A stretch of 31,512 nt of DNA from a virus. Both the position numbers and the translations under genes were made by a program. Every line of letters begins with the position of its first letter. Within the stretch, counting starts at the first letter, position 1. Below the pieces are notes generated by a model that saw nothing but the letters and a program-made list of their open reading frames with translations, was not told the origin of the DNA and made no database searches. Location: the IMG/VR virus record IMGVR_UViG_3300037427_004519, positions 1 through 31,512 of that record. One strand, 5' to 3'. Of the stretch, positions 16,266-26,300 are shown piece after piece.

Positions 16266-19200
16266 TTATCTCCCTGTTGTTGCGGTGCCTCTCATCGCAT
16301 CTGTTTCCTTAAGCGCTACTGCCATTTGTTCAGCATCAATGCTGACATTGAGCGTAACTGTCATAGAAATTGGTCTATCTTTTACTTCATTAAACTCTTC
16401 AACTAAGCTAGCTGATCTACCTAAAACTTCGATTGGTAGTGTTATTTCTGGTATTCCATTAACGATTTCAGCAATTGATACCAGCATTGTTGTCAATTGT
16501 TCGGCTACACCCTTAACAGTTTCGGCATTTGAAAGTGTCGTTCTCATATTAGAAATTGCTTCATCATTTACAAAGTCAAAGGTTGAAAACTCTATCATGG
16601 CATTCTCAAATTTCATCTTTGAACCTGCGATTTCCCCTACATCAAAAGTTCTTGTTTTTGCAACAAAATCCATTGCACCGTCAACCATTTCCCCTACATT
16701 CTGGAATATCCCTAAGGCCAGCTCTACTGTGCCGCCAACATTACTTGGAAGATCCATCTGCTGGACCTTGTCGACGGCATACTGAATAGTTCCGGTATTA
16801 CCTAGTATATGATCAGCAAAGCTTCGTAATAAACTGCCTACCTCTGCTCCCATCTGAGTATTTGTCACACTTGACATTGTGCCGCCGCGGCCAAAGAGGC
16901 CGGCTGCAGTTGATATGGCCTCCATCATTGCTGCAATGATTGTTATCTTCTGTTCGATCTGATCTGGATTTACCAGTTCGATTTGATCAAGTCCCGTCAT
17001 CAACTGGTTAATAGCTGGACCCATGTCCTGGCTCATCGCACGGCCGATTCTTGAGAACATTTCAGCGCCTTCTGTTTGCAACATTTCTAGTAGCTCAGTC
17101 TTCCGCTCTTCGGACATAGTAGAAGACATAATATTACCCATTTGCTGTAACGTCATCGACAACGCTTGGGCACCAGCAGAAGTTGCCATCATAATCCCTG
17201 TCATTAGATCTGCTGCGCCCTGAATTTGTCCTTCACTAAGATTTGTATTGGCAACAACATCAAGATACATCCCAGCTTGGGCCATAACTCCTGAAATGAG
17301 ATTTTGGAGCGCGGGAAGCATGCTGACGATGACCGGGCCTAGCGTTCGAGCATAGTTGGCTAGAGCGTTCACATACTTAGCGGAGTCATCATTATCGATA
17401 TGCTGCATTGCTTTCATTGCATCGCCTGGCTGGAGTGCTGAAGCAAATCCTGCTGCTGCAGAAATTATTGGACCGATATCACCGAGCATAGATGTCTGGC
17501 CTGAGCCCATGACTAGGCCGCGCAAACTATTCATGAATCGCGGGCTTAGAAGAGTCGTACTTAGAGTACTCATCAAACCCTGGACTATTGGGCCCATGGT
17601 AGCTGCATATTCTCGTTGCGCATTAACAAACTTAGCAGAGTCATCATCATCAATATTTCCACTGGCTAGTGCATCAGCATTTGCTGCTCCGCCGATTGAG
17701 GCTGCCATTGCACCTACACCTTCAAGAATCTGGCCGATGCCGCTAAGAAAGTCTATTGCAGATTGATCAACTTGCATTCCAGCAAGCTGTACAAGTGAAT
17801 CTACTAACCTAACGATTCCGTTGGCCATGAATGCATCTACTAAATCAACAACGACTGCAATGTTGTCTGACATTGTGATGCCTTTCTCTCGATCCAGATC
17901 CGTAGGTTTCGCTGCAGCTAAGATTTCCCCAATAGATCCGACAAAACGACCTGAAGTTTCTATTAATGAAATGATTGCTTTGGAAACTATTTCAAATGAG
18001 GCGGGATCCTCAATTCTGATTGCTGCTATTGCTTCTATTGCTGGAATAAACGATCTAACTAACGTTGCACCTAAGCTTCCTAAAATCACAAATCCGGCAG
18101 CAATAATTGCTACGCCCGCGGTTCCAAACGGCCAGGCCATCAACATGATTCCTAGTGCGGCCGCAACAGGTAAGAAAAGAACTGTCAACCCTATTATTTC
18201 TGCCATTGAATCCATAACAGCTGCAACACCAGACGGGTTAGTTCCTGCAGCTTTTGAGACCATCCAAACGATTGCTGCAAATGCACCACCGAGTATGCCC
18301 ATCATGACACCCAATGCTATAGAGCCCATAATAACGTCTTTAATCTCGGCCGGCTTTATCTTTGCCCTCTTGAGTAATTGGAACATCCCGTATGCGCCCA
18401 ACATCGTCACACCCATCAAACCCATCATTAACAAAGTCTCTTTCTCTTCGAGAGCTGCGGCTCTGTAAACCTTCATTGTTAACCAAAGTGCACCGATAAA
18501 TGAGACTGCGCCTATTGTAAACATTACAGCTAACATCGCCAAGGTTCGGCCGGCTTTGAGTATCGTTCTAGGCTTAATTCTGCCAAAAGCTGCAAGTCGC
18601 TGACCGAGACTCCTTGCACCAGTAGCCCCCGGAGGCTGCCCCGCGGGGGCTGTGGTTCCTGCTCCATTTTCACCAGGGGCTGGTCTAGCTGCTCTGCCCA
18701 TGATACGACTCAAACCGGCACTGGCAGCTCCAGCACCAGCCTTTGCACCTGCAAGTAAAGCACCACCGATCATTTTTGCGACGCCAATGATGAATGCGGG
18801 CCCGAACATTAAAGTAGTCAATAATACGCCTATTGCGATGGATTTACCTGGGTTGGCCTGGATCCATCCCCAGAGGGCATCTACCATTGCTCCGCCTATA
18901 TGTGACATCAAGGCCGTCAGATGTGGTTCAAGTGCTTTAAAGACGCGCATCCAAGCACTACCAAGCCTAGCGAATGCTTCAGCTAATTTATTTTGAGCTT
19001 CTGTTCCGCCTGCTTGAGAAAGAGTCCCTTCAAGAAAGCTGGCAAGGGTTTCTACCATTGAAGCAGCCCAATTGATCAAATAGGCACCAGCTGTTTGAAG
19101 AACTGAGGTGAAGGACGAACCAAAAACATCAATGAAAACCCTGTCAAGTTCTTCCATCGCTCCGACACCACCGCCCATAAAGAGCATATCAAAGAATCCA

Positions 19201-20825
19201 CCGGGTCGACCCAGACCAGAAACTAGCTCGCCTATCTTCATGAGATTATTGATCATCGTATCGAACATACCCGACTGGATCAATCGATTAATGACGGCAC
19301 CCATTTCTTTTCCTGCCTCATAAAAGGCTTCGTTGAGATCTTGGAATTTAGACAAGTCACCCGACTCTGTCATTGCGTCATTAATGCCTTTGAAAAAGTT
19401 TTCCTTCATGCCACCGGTGGTCAGAACCTCAACAAGCCTTGCCATTTCGTCGGCCATACTCGCCATAGCTTTGGTTTGCTTTTGTGTATCAGTCATCTGA
19501 CTCTTTGCAGATTTCCTGAGGCTCTTGGCAGATTTTCCACGATTCTCCATTGAGAACATTAGGCGAGCTTCAGCATCAGACAACCCTGTTGAATTCATGA
19601 GTAGCTTCATTTCCGCGGCATTCAATTGATTGACATCTTTTCCTGTCGCAAAGAATTGTTTTCTCATTGTCTCAAGCATCTTAACTTGATCGCCGGCCGC
19701 ACCTTGCATCATTTCCATTGGATTTACTGCCATACCAAAGGCTTGTCCGAGCATTGCAGCGGATTCAGCAGCTTGATCAAAATTCATGAATTTGTCGACC
19801 ATTTTGCCAAGTGTCTTAAAATCCATACCTAGTGTACGCATCTTGGCTGAAATAACAGTTGCTTGTTGTGCAGATATCGCACCCCAGGTGGCCATTGAAT
19901 TCTGAAGTATTATCATGTCCTTAGAAATTCTTTTTCTTGTCACGCCTGTAGCATCGGCCATTGCATAACTTAGCTGGATGTTTTCATCCATCATTTGTTG
20001 CATATCTTGACCAGTTGCGAGGGCTACATTACCCAAGGCTGACATTTCTTCTGCGCCCCAGCCCATGGCCATATTCATATTGGCCAGTCCTTCCGCGGCT
20101 TCTCCGGCTCGTTCCCAGAGCGCTTCAACAGCATTACCCATGTCAGACATGGACTGGGTTGCTGCTTTGAATTGTCCGCCTGACATCCACCCAAACTTAT
20201 TACCCAGTTTTCCTTCGGCATCTGAGAATGTTCCTGCCATGTTACGAATCTTGTCCGCATTCGAGCCAAACTCTTCGGCAGCATCCTGGCTTGCTTGAGC
20301 GACAGGTATGGACGCTTTCGCTTGTTCATCCGCAGCTTTCATTAAGGCATCCATCATAGCAAGTGGTGCCATGATGAGTTTCTTATTAATTTCTATAAAG
20401 TCGCCAATAAGCTTCTTTGCAAGAGAAGTAACAGCTGAGAACGCTTTTCCGATTAGTTGAAATGCTTTTGATGCTCCGCGGAGAGCGCCTATCATGAAGG
20501 TTGCTTTTTTGCCGCTCTTCTCCATCTTATCGGCCATCTGATCAAGAGTGGCAGCAAATGCACCAGTTACTGACTTGCTCTTCTTAAAGTTCTTTTGAAG
20601 AGAGGCACCAAATGATTCAGAATTCCCTGTAGCTTTTTCTAAAGATTCTGTATTGTCCTTTAAAGCTTTGTTTAAAGAGCTGGATAGAGAAGACTGCTTA
20701 GAAAGCTCTCTATTAAGCCTTCCTTCCGCTGAAGTTCTGGCATTAATTGCTTCAGTAAGTTCAGCAGTGGCGTCAGCTGCACCTCTTGTTTCTTCAGTTA
20801 GTTTTTTCGGATCTTTTGGAGCCAT
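16266..20825 (-). CDS. Tail tape measure protein
   Basis: Sets tail length and is probably ejected with the genome. At 1519 residues it predicts a long tail. It has a coiled-coil N-terminus (about 1-75), long Ala/Met/Gly-rich amphipathic helices, and a cluster of hydrophobic segments at about 660-700, 753-784, 795-816, 829-858 and 875-922 that could insert in the host membrane. An internal repeat of about 86 residues is visible: DDDSAKFVNAQREYAATMGP near 1056 and NDDSAKYVNALANYARTLGP near 1143. The C-terminal 350 residues are again helical, ending in a beta-like tail (SMTVTLNVSIDAEQM). The place after the gp26/gp51-like genes corresponds to T4 gp29. The ATG at 20825 follows a GGGAAAAAGG stretch. 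Confidence 0.9.
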   Translation of the reverse strand: MAPKDPKKLTEETRGAADATAELTEAINARTSAEGRLNRELSKQSSLSSSLNKALKDNTESLEKATGNSESFGASLQKNFKKSKSVTGAFAATLDQMADKMEKSGKKATFMIGALRGASKAFQLIGKAFSAVTSLAKKLIGDFIEINKKLIMAPLAMMDALMKAADEQAKASIPVAQASQDAAEEFGSNADKIRNMAGTFSDAEGKLGNKFGWMSGGQFKAATQSMSDMGNAVEALWERAGEAAEGLANMNMAMGWGAEEMSALGNVALATGQDMQQMMDENIQLSYAMADATGVTRKRISKDMIILQNSMATWGAISAQQATVISAKMRTLGMDFKTLGKMVDKFMNFDQAAESAAMLGQAFGMAVNPMEMMQGAAGDQVKMLETMRKQFFATGKDVNQLNAAEMKLLMNSTGLSDAEARLMFSMENRGKSAKSLRKSAKSQMTDTQKQTKAMASMADEMARLVEVLTTGGMKENFFKGINDAMTESGDLSKFQDLNEAFYEAGKEMGAVINRLIQSGMFDTMINNLMKIGELVSGLGRPGGFFDMLFMGGGVGAMEELDRVFIDVFGSSFTSVLQTAGAYLINWAASMVETLASFLEGTLSQAGGTEAQNKLAEAFARLGSAWMRVFKALEPHLTALMSHIGGAMVDALWGWIQANPGKSIAIGVLLTTLMFGPAFIIGVAKMIGGALLAGAKAGAGAASAGLSRIMGRAARPAPGENGAGTTAPAGQPPGATGARSLGQRLAAFGRIKPRTILKAGRTLAMLAVMFTIGAVSFIGALWLTMKVYRAAALEEKETLLMMGLMGVTMLGAYGMFQLLKRAKIKPAEIKDVIMGSIALGVMMGILGGAFAAIVWMVSKAAGTNPSGVAAVMDSMAEIIGLTVLFLPVAAALGIMLMAWPFGTAGVAIIAAGFVILGSLGATLVRSFIPAIEAIAAIRIEDPASFEIVSKAIISLIETSGRFVGSIGEILAAAKPTDLDREKGITMSDNIAVVVDLVDAFMANGIVRLVDSLVQLAGMQVDQSAIDFLSGIGQILEGVGAMAASIGGAANADALASGNIDDDDSAKFVNAQREYAATMGPIVQGLMSTLSTTLLSPRFMNSLRGLVMGSGQTSMLGDIGPIISAAAGFASALQPGDAMKAMQHIDNDDSAKYVNALANYARTLGPVIVSMLPALQNLISGVMAQAGMYLDVVANTNLSEGQIQGAADLMTGIMMATSAGAQALSMTLQQMGNIMSSTMSEERKTELLEMLQTEGAEMFSRIGRAMSQDMGPAINQLMTGLDQIELVNPDQIEQKITIIAAMMEAISTAAGLFGRGGTMSSVTNTQMGAEVGSLLRSFADHILGNTGTIQYAVDKVQQMDLPSNVGGTVELALGIFQNVGEMVDGAMDFVAKTRTFDVGEIAGSKMKFENAMIEFSTFDFVNDEAISNMRTTLSNAETVKGVAEQLTTMLVSIAEIVNGIPEITLPIEVLGRSASLVEEFNEVKDRPISMTVTLNVSIDAEQMAVALKETDAMRGTATTGR

Positions 20826-20866
20826 CTAGCCTTTTTCCCGTTCTACACTAAAACGCCTATAATGTA

Positions 20867-20872
20867 ATTATA
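20867..20872 (-). promoter_or_regulatory. Candidate promoter -10 box before the tape measure gene
   Basis: TATAAT followed by TAC on the minus strand, 42 bases before the tape measure ATG and within the 15-base inverted repeat 20858-20872. There is no good -35 box (TTAAAT at 17 bases). Similar boxes precede the tube and sheath 2 genes, so it may be a phage late promoter read by a modified host polymerase (inference). The rest of the 74-base gap holds nothing I recognise. Confidence 0.3.
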
Positions 20873-20899
20873 CCGGTCGTTAAAACTAGATTTAATTAT

Positions 20900-21148
20900 C
20901 TACAATCTCCAGCTCAATCCAGTTGCTTTTCTAAACTCATTAGAAGCTAAATTCTTTCTCTCAATTAACTCTTGCGCACGTTCGAGAGTTGCATCTTTTT
21001 CCATAAGGTAATTGTATAGTTCTTGTGTGGCATCAAATACCTCGCCAAGGGCTTCGGTTTTTTCACCTTCTCGTACAAGACTTTCAAGAGTTTTCCTCTC
21101 AAGTAAAGATTTTGCAGAAACTAAAGTTATTTTATCAAAGTTATTCAT
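20900..21148 (-). CDS. Small helical tail-module protein, unknown
   Basis: 82 residues, family not recognised. It is almost entirely helical and charged (SLLERKTLESLVREGEKTEA, DATLERAQELIERKNL) with a hydrophobic, aromatic end (FRKATGLSWRL). It lies between the gp51-like gene and the tape measure gene, a position often held by tail assembly chaperones or tape measure accessory proteins, so an assembly role is plausible but unproven. The ATG at 21148 is preceded by TTAGGAG. Confidence 0.72.
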   Translation of the reverse strand: MNNFDKITLVSAKSLLERKTLESLVREGEKTEALGEVFDATQELYNYLMEKDATLERAQELIERKNLASNEFRKATGLSWRL

Positions 21149-21177
21149 CGGAGTCTCCTAACTTTAATTATTAGGCA

Positions 21178-21456
21178 TCACTTAAATCTTCTCAATCTAG
21201 CTGGAGCTTGTGCCCTTGATTTACCCATTAAAGCATTCATCTCAGGGTCATTTGAATGAGCTGCGTGGTGGGGAGGGACTTGTTTTTCAGTTCCCTGCTT
21301 TATCTCTTTAACAGTTCTTTCAATAAACCACATTCTATATTTTACTGGTATATTATAAGATTCACGATAAGTGAAGCCCATATAATACATCAAAAGAAAG
21401 TGCTGTTCTAGTAGCTCAGGTCTATCATTCGGCGTCAGGCCAAAAAAAGCTCGCAC
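21178..21456 (-). CDS. gp51-like baseplate hub assembly protein (tentative)
   Basis: 92 residues. The segment LMYYMGFTYRESYNIPVKYRMWFIERTVKEI (23-53, read in two parts: LMYYMGFTYRESYNIP and VKYRMWFIERTVKEI) has the layout I associate with T4-type gp51 proteins. Its place right after the gp26-like gene matches the T4 order gp26-gp51. It starts at GTG (21454-21456), immediately preceded in frame by a stop, so no longer start exists. It overlaps the gp26-like gene by 32 bases, in the +1 frame. The nearest ribosome-like site (GAGGTGA) is about 12 bases away, further than ideal. The overlap contains seven consecutive T residues, so a fused product by frameshifting or transcriptional slippage is an alternative. 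Confidence 0.6.
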   Translation of the reverse strand: MRAFFGLTPNDRPELLEQHFLLMYYMGFTYRESYNIPVKYRMWFIERTVKEIKQGTEKQVPPHHAAHSNDPEMNALMGKSRAQAPARLRRFK

Positions 21457-22288
21457 CTAGCGGCACGCTCACCTCCGAGCTTTCACCACAAGCAGTACAG
21501 TCAAACCAAGATGACATTTCTATTCCGGGCTCAGAAGAATCAATATGCTTCCTAAGCGCTCTTGAATCTCTTGCTGGCATATTTCGAATAAAGTTGTTAA
21601 TCTTTGATCGATCGGTAACACCGGCAATTTCAACAACCGTGTATTGAAGTCGGGTTGTTACCATATTGTCAGACAATTGTCCCATTTTCTTTCTTCTAGA
21701 TTCGAGCTTTTGAATTTCTTCTTCGTCGCTGCCTATCAAGAACTTAAACTTTACCTTCTTTTTTGTATAAGGCAGTTCAAATTCAAATAAATTCATACCA
21801 GCTTCAATAGGCTCAATACCCATTCGAGTGATTGGTAATTCAGCAAGATCAAACTCAAACTTAGATTGCGCAGAACATTCAGGACAAGTCACTTCTGCTT
21901 TATAATCAGCGCCGTAACCAGTAATTCTTAAGGCAACCATCAAAGCATTTCGATCACCCGAAAGAAGATCGTTTGCTTTTACTCGCTTATCTAGAAGGCA
22001 TGACTCAATTAGATGAGTAATTACTGTTCCCTTCTTGATTAGGGCCCGTGAAGTAAGAATGTCTTCTTCTCGAGCAGTCATAGGTTTTACATCTACAGTT
22101 TCAACACCGTGGAGCGGATGATCAGTTGGATAACATGCGCCTCTCGATGGAAGTGGGACAGCTTCGTATGGAATGTCTAAACCAAAATCATCTTTCATTA
22201 CATTGCTTATTGGTGCTCCAGGCATATTCATGCCTTCCGGGGCTCCCGAATCAAAAACTTGATTACTTTTTCTCTTTTTACCGGCCAA
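21425..22288 (-). CDS. gp26-like baseplate protein with zinc knuckle
   Basis: 287 residues resembling the T4-type baseplate protein family that includes gp26. The features are PLPSRGACYP near 46-54, MTAREEDILTSRALIKKGT at 70-88, and two CxxC pairs, CPEC at 135-138 and CTAC at 264-267, which probably bind one zinc ion together. The LPSRG and TAREEDIL pair is a hallmark I recall of this family in many contractile phages (recollection). The start codon is TTG at 22286-22288, preceded by AAGGAG at a workable distance; no in-frame ATG lies near it. The 3' end overlaps the gp51-like gene by 32 bases. The 5' gap (22289-22355) contains no convincing promoter. Confidence 0.82.
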   Translation of the reverse strand: MAGKKRKSNQVFDSGAPEGMNMPGAPISNVMKDDFGLDIPYEAVPLPSRGACYPTDHPLHGVETVDVKPMTAREEDILTSRALIKKGTVITHLIESCLLDKRVKANDLLSGDRNALMVALRITGYGADYKAEVTCPECSAQSKFEFDLAELPITRMGIEPIEAGMNLFEFELPYTKKKVKFKFLIGSDEEEIQKLESRRKKMGQLSDNMVTTRLQYTVVEIAGVTDRSKINNFIRNMPARDSRALRKHIDSSEPGIEMSSWFDCTACGESSEVSVPLGASFFWPDAE

Positions 22289-22355
22289 AACTAAACTCCT
22301 TAACTATAGAGATGATATAATACTATTCTTTACTGCAACTTAGTAAAACTATTTG

Positions 22356-22715
22356 TCAATAAAAGTCAGGATCGTCTTCTGCATAGCTTGACTCTTTAAA
22401 ACCATTATATTCTCTAACTGTCCCCATGTCAAGAAAGGGTAAAAAATGCTTAGAAAATACATCTCTTATAAGCGTTTCACTATAGAAAATTTCAATATTA
22501 TCAGTTGATATTTCACGTCTTCCGCTATTTGCAACTTCTAAGTTTCCTGTTGATACAATAAGTTGATCACCTCTTTTATCAAGAATCTCCAGGGGGACAC
22601 CAACTAAATCTGGATGTTCGTCATCAGATCGAAGTGCTACTATACATGTACTGTCAATAGAATTTGTGAGCTTATCAATAAACTCTTCAAAGATCTTTTC
22701 TTTTCCGCATATCAT
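22356..22715 (-). CDS. Hypothetical protein, 119 residues
   Basis: No family recognised. The sequence alternates helix and strand (MICGKEKIFEEFIDKL, GVPLEILDKRGDQLIVSTGN) and ends in an acidic, aromatic tail (SYAEDDPDFY). A slightly longer version could begin at TTG (22724). The ATG at 22715 is chosen because no ribosome site favours the TTG, but neither start has a clear one. It follows a hairpin placed after the tube gene, so its expression may be lower than that of the neighbours. It lies between tube and gp26-like genes, and a role in tail assembly is only suggested by position. Confidence 0.65.
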   Translation of the reverse strand: MICGKEKIFEEFIDKLTNSIDSTCIVALRSDDEHPDLVGVPLEILDKRGDQLIVSTGNLEVANSGRREISTDNIEIFYSETLIRDVFSKHFLPFLDMGTVREYNGFKESSYAEDDPDFY

Positions 22716-22767
22716 AATAAACAATTAACACTTTTAAGATCACCTGTAAATTGCCTGAATACACTAA

Positions 22768-22808
22768 AGGCTCCTCACGTGACCCAATAAAAACACGAAG
22801 AGGAGCCT
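22768..22808 (-). terminator. Hairpin after the tail tube gene, possible partial terminator
   Basis: On the minus strand a 9-base arm AGGCTCCTC (22808-22800) pairs with GAGGAGCCT (22776-22768). An inner CGTG/CACG pair extends the stem across a small internal loop, with a 12-base loop. The following sequence (TTTAGTGTATT) is a poor T run, so it may be a partial terminator or an mRNA-stabilising 3' structure for the abundant tube message. It begins 22 bases after the tube stop. Confidence 0.6.
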
Positions 22809-22829
22809 ATTAATGTTAGGAAGAGAAAA

Positions 22830-23318
22830 TCAGTACTGGAGAACGCAGTTGTCAAATCTGAGTGTCATTGCGATTTCCACCATATCTGATCCGTCGTAAG
22901 ATAGATCATTGAAGTTGGCCTCAGTTAAGAAGGCTCCTTTGATATCCCAGAGCTCAACAACTGTCCCTACGGGATCGAGCAGCTTGAGCTGGCAATCGCG
23001 CTTATAGAAATCAGCATAGCCTGCACGTCCTGAAACAGATTCGAAGTGAGTACGAACCCATTCCATTACCTGCTGGGCGCCTGACGGTGCTATTGGGTCA
23101 TGAAGTGTAACAGACAAGGTCCCAAACGTTGTTTTTCCTGCAACATATCTATGATGGTTAATCCACGGAATTGCAACTTCCTCTGTGGTAAATGTAGGTC
23201 TAGCCGCTGTCTTCATTAAGAAGGCATCGACTCCTTCGATCATGAATACCCACCGAAATTTTCTTTTGGGCTCAAATTTATTGGGTAGCATGTCCGTAAC
23301 GGAAAGGGTATCAGCCAT
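22830..23318 (-). CDS. Tail tube protein (gp19-like)
   Basis: Forms the inner tube through which DNA passes, polymerising in hexameric rings inside the sheath. The 162 residues match T4 gp19 (163). Family-like stretches are KFRWVFMIEGVDAFLMKTA (20-38), RPTFTTEEVAIPWINHHRYV (40-59), a GTLSVTLHDPIAPSGAQQVM segment (about 66-85), and the closing beta strands SYDGSDMVEIAMTLRFDNC. The ATG at 23318 follows TTAGGAGAATC. Its place directly after two sheath genes is the canonical order. A candidate -10 box lies upstream and a hairpin downstream, fitting high late expression. Confidence 0.93.
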   Translation of the reverse strand: MADTLSVTDMLPNKFEPKRKFRWVFMIEGVDAFLMKTAARPTFTTEEVAIPWINHHRYVAGKTTFGTLSVTLHDPIAPSGAQQVMEWVRTHFESVSGRAGYADFYKRDCQLKLLDPVGTVVELWDIKGAFLTEANFNDLSYDGSDMVEIAMTLRFDNCVLQY

Positions 23319-23350
23319 TTTTAGATTCTCCTAAAATTAGTCTATTGGTA

Positions 23351-23356
23351 ATTATA
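23351..23356 (-). promoter_or_regulatory. Candidate promoter -10 box before the tail tube gene
   Basis: TATAAT followed by TACC on the minus strand, 33 bases before the tube ATG. At 17 bases upstream the hexamer is TAGATG, a weak -35. The CGATATAATTAC context resembles CGGTATAATTAC before the tape measure gene. This may be a late promoter (inference). Confidence 0.32.
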
Positions 23357-23382
23357 TCGATCATGATGTTTTTCATCTATTA

Positions 23383-26300
23383 TTAAACCTCAGCCCCAGC
23401 ATTTGTAATTACAAAGTCAAGTGAGATGAACTCTGCAACTCTTGTTGGCTGGAGGAAGATCTTTCCTCTCAAAGTATTGTTCTCGACGTCCGCCTGAGTT
23501 GTCGTAGTCGTATCGATTACAACTTTGAATCTATCTAGCCCTTGCTGTTCTTGAATTCTAGTTAGAATAGGCTGGACAGCTGACGAGAATTTTGCAAGTG
23601 TGGATTCGCGGTTTGGTTCGAATAGTATTCGATTTCCTACGAGTCGAACTTGTCGTCTTATCTCTATGAGTAATCGTCTTACGTTTACTCTGTCTAGGGA
23701 TGATTGTGCTGCAAGTAGAGTCTTTTGTCCCCAAACAACGATTCCATCACTTCCTGGGAAGGATGTCAAGGGGTTAATATCAGACTCATAAATTGTGTCT
23801 AAGTTGGCTCTACTAAGATTAACTGCAACTGTTCTTCCCTCATTTCTGGGGTCAAGAGCACCTCTTGTAAATCCTGCAGGAGCAAACCATGGATGAGCAA
23901 CATTATCATTGAGAGAAAATGCGCCAAGAACTGCAACAGAAGGCGGAACCTGAACATTCACATTCATGAACGGATCTCTAATAGTTACATCTGGGAAATA
24001 TGCTGCTGCAAAAGATGTATCTAGTCCACGATCTTTGAAAGCTGTTACAGTATTGTTGACACCAGGATCTTGGATTGATCCCGTTATTACCTTATTGTCT
24101 ACATCTCTTTCTTCGACGTCCATTATGTAGAGAGCATCAAATCGATTTTCAACTGCCTCGATCGCTTTGTTCGTGATTTGTTCGTGTCTCACGCCCGGAA
24201 GTGCTAAGAGCTTGATATCAACATCAGACTTGGTACTCATAATGTCTAGTGCTTTATCGTAAGCTGAAACTGTTGGACCGTCGCTTTCGCCTTGATTGGT
24301 ATCATCCATTTCCCGCTTGATTGCAACGTTTTCAAATTTTGTCTTAGCTTCATCAAAGATGTTTACTCCATCAAATCCACCTTGAAGGAAGAATGTAAAC
24401 TTCGCATATTTTCTTACACTAGAATCACCCAGATCATCTGCAACGCTAAAGCCTCTTGTCTTTTTGCTTGCATTTACTTGGATTCCGCCAGCCCTTACAT
24501 ATGAAGCACTGTGCCATTGTTTGACATCTGCTAATCCAGAAGAGCCGGTTCTTACCTTGATATTCTCAAGAGTGAATAAGTTGTTCTGGAACTTATCTGA
24601 ATCTAGCTCACCGTAATATGTTGATGCGGCTTTTCCTGAGTTGTCACCAACCCATGCTGCCTGATATGTCTCTTGCCAGCCGGGTAGATAGCGAGTATAG
24701 TTTTTCATTCCCGGATTTTTCTTGGTTGACTTATTTGTCTCAAGTACGTTATCTTTCATCTCAAATTGTACACCCCAGTAGTAAGCTGAATCTGCTTGCT
24801 CTTTTGGTGGTCTTCCAACCTTGATATCTTCTCGATAAGGTATGGGAAGCGTTTGAGATCTCTTATACGTCGTAGTATAAGGAAGCGTCCCTGTATTTGA
24901 TACTGGGATATTTAGGCATTCTGTACCGGATGTTACTAAGTGATGTGGTCCGCGGAAACCTACAGGTAGGGCAATATCATTGATTATTCCATCAATAACA
25001 TCATCGGCTACTTCAATTCTAATATAGCTGGAGTTGTTTGGGTGCTCTCCTTCATAAACTAGCTTTTGAGCACCAAGTTTCTTATCAAAGTCAAACTTAG
25101 ATGACTTGTCGCCAATCACTCTAGAGATATATCTGTCTGACATTGGATTCAATGAAAGACCTCGGAATTGCTCTAAGACGACTCTATCTGTATCGGTATC
25201 ATTAAAATCACGAACCAGCAAATCGAACCTACCGTACTTTTCAGTATTAGATGTAGAATTTCTTAATCCTTCAATTGAAATCTTGAAAAGATGATTTGCA
25301 TAAACACCGTCATCTCTTGAATGAATCTTAAAGAGATTCTTAGCAACTCCACCAAACTTCTGTGACACAACCCATGGAGATCTTGGCGCACGATAACGTG
25401 TTTCAAATCCTTCATAGTTTGGTGCTTTGTTTGAAGCATTGGCATTTCTTCCGAGTGCGCCAGTTAAGATAAACGCGCAATCTTGATAAATCGGTAATCC
25501 AGCGGCAGCACCTGCACCATTCTCTTCGGTAGCACCTTGAACAAGGACGCCTGAGCCTGTTGGAACTGCCATTGCTGGGTGTATATCCCAATGAGCATAG
25601 AGTAAATGACCTGCCGCTTCAGTCTGGAGTGGGTCTGTATTGAATACATTCGAAATATAGTTACCTGCATCTGGATCAAAAGATGCTGTTAAAACCCGCT
25701 TGTACTTACCAGAACCCTTATGACCGTTAAGGAGTACAACAAATTCCTGCTTACCATTTCTAATATTAACCGATCCTGTTACGCCACCTACCGGGCCTGC
25801 GGCCGTCGCGATGGTTGTCTTGGCAGGTGTCTGATTGACTCCAGCTTTTCCGGTTTGACTTCCGGATAGCATTATACAAACACCAGAAGGTGCCAGAAGT
25901 ACTCCGCGAATAATTGGTGTAGAACCACCAGTTCCTCCGTCAAAGCCACTGGATGATCCCTGAGACCCTGTTATTGATATAAACGGAGTGGCCCCACCTA
26001 TTAGATCGTGTCCAGTAATGGAAACGTTACCTACAGGGCCACCAATTGAACTAGTAAGTTGTACGGTTGCCGATCCTGCGACATAATTTGCCGACATACG
26101 AAGTTTATTACCTGATGCAGAGCCTGTAGATGAAGCAGCTACACCATAGTCTATCGCATGTTGAATTGAGCCCCAAAGTGATCTTGCAAGTTTTGCAGCA
26201 GAGTTTACGCCACTATAGCCAATTGCCCTTGAAGTAGAAGCTTCATTTGTTTTGCTAGAATTTATAGATGCAGAGTAAACATTACCCATACCATCATGAA

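Noticed and set aside
17821-18468. A 215-codon open frame on the plus strand inside the tape measure gene
   Set aside because: It is antisense to an Ala/Ile/Met-rich coding region whose complement tends to stay open; no ribosome site or family signature, and all supported genes lie on the minus strand.
22354-22359. TTGACA on the minus strand before the gp26-like gene
   Set aside because: No acceptable -10 box lies 16-18 bases downstream (the 17-base position reads GCAGTA), and the hexamer overlaps the stop codon of the preceding gene.
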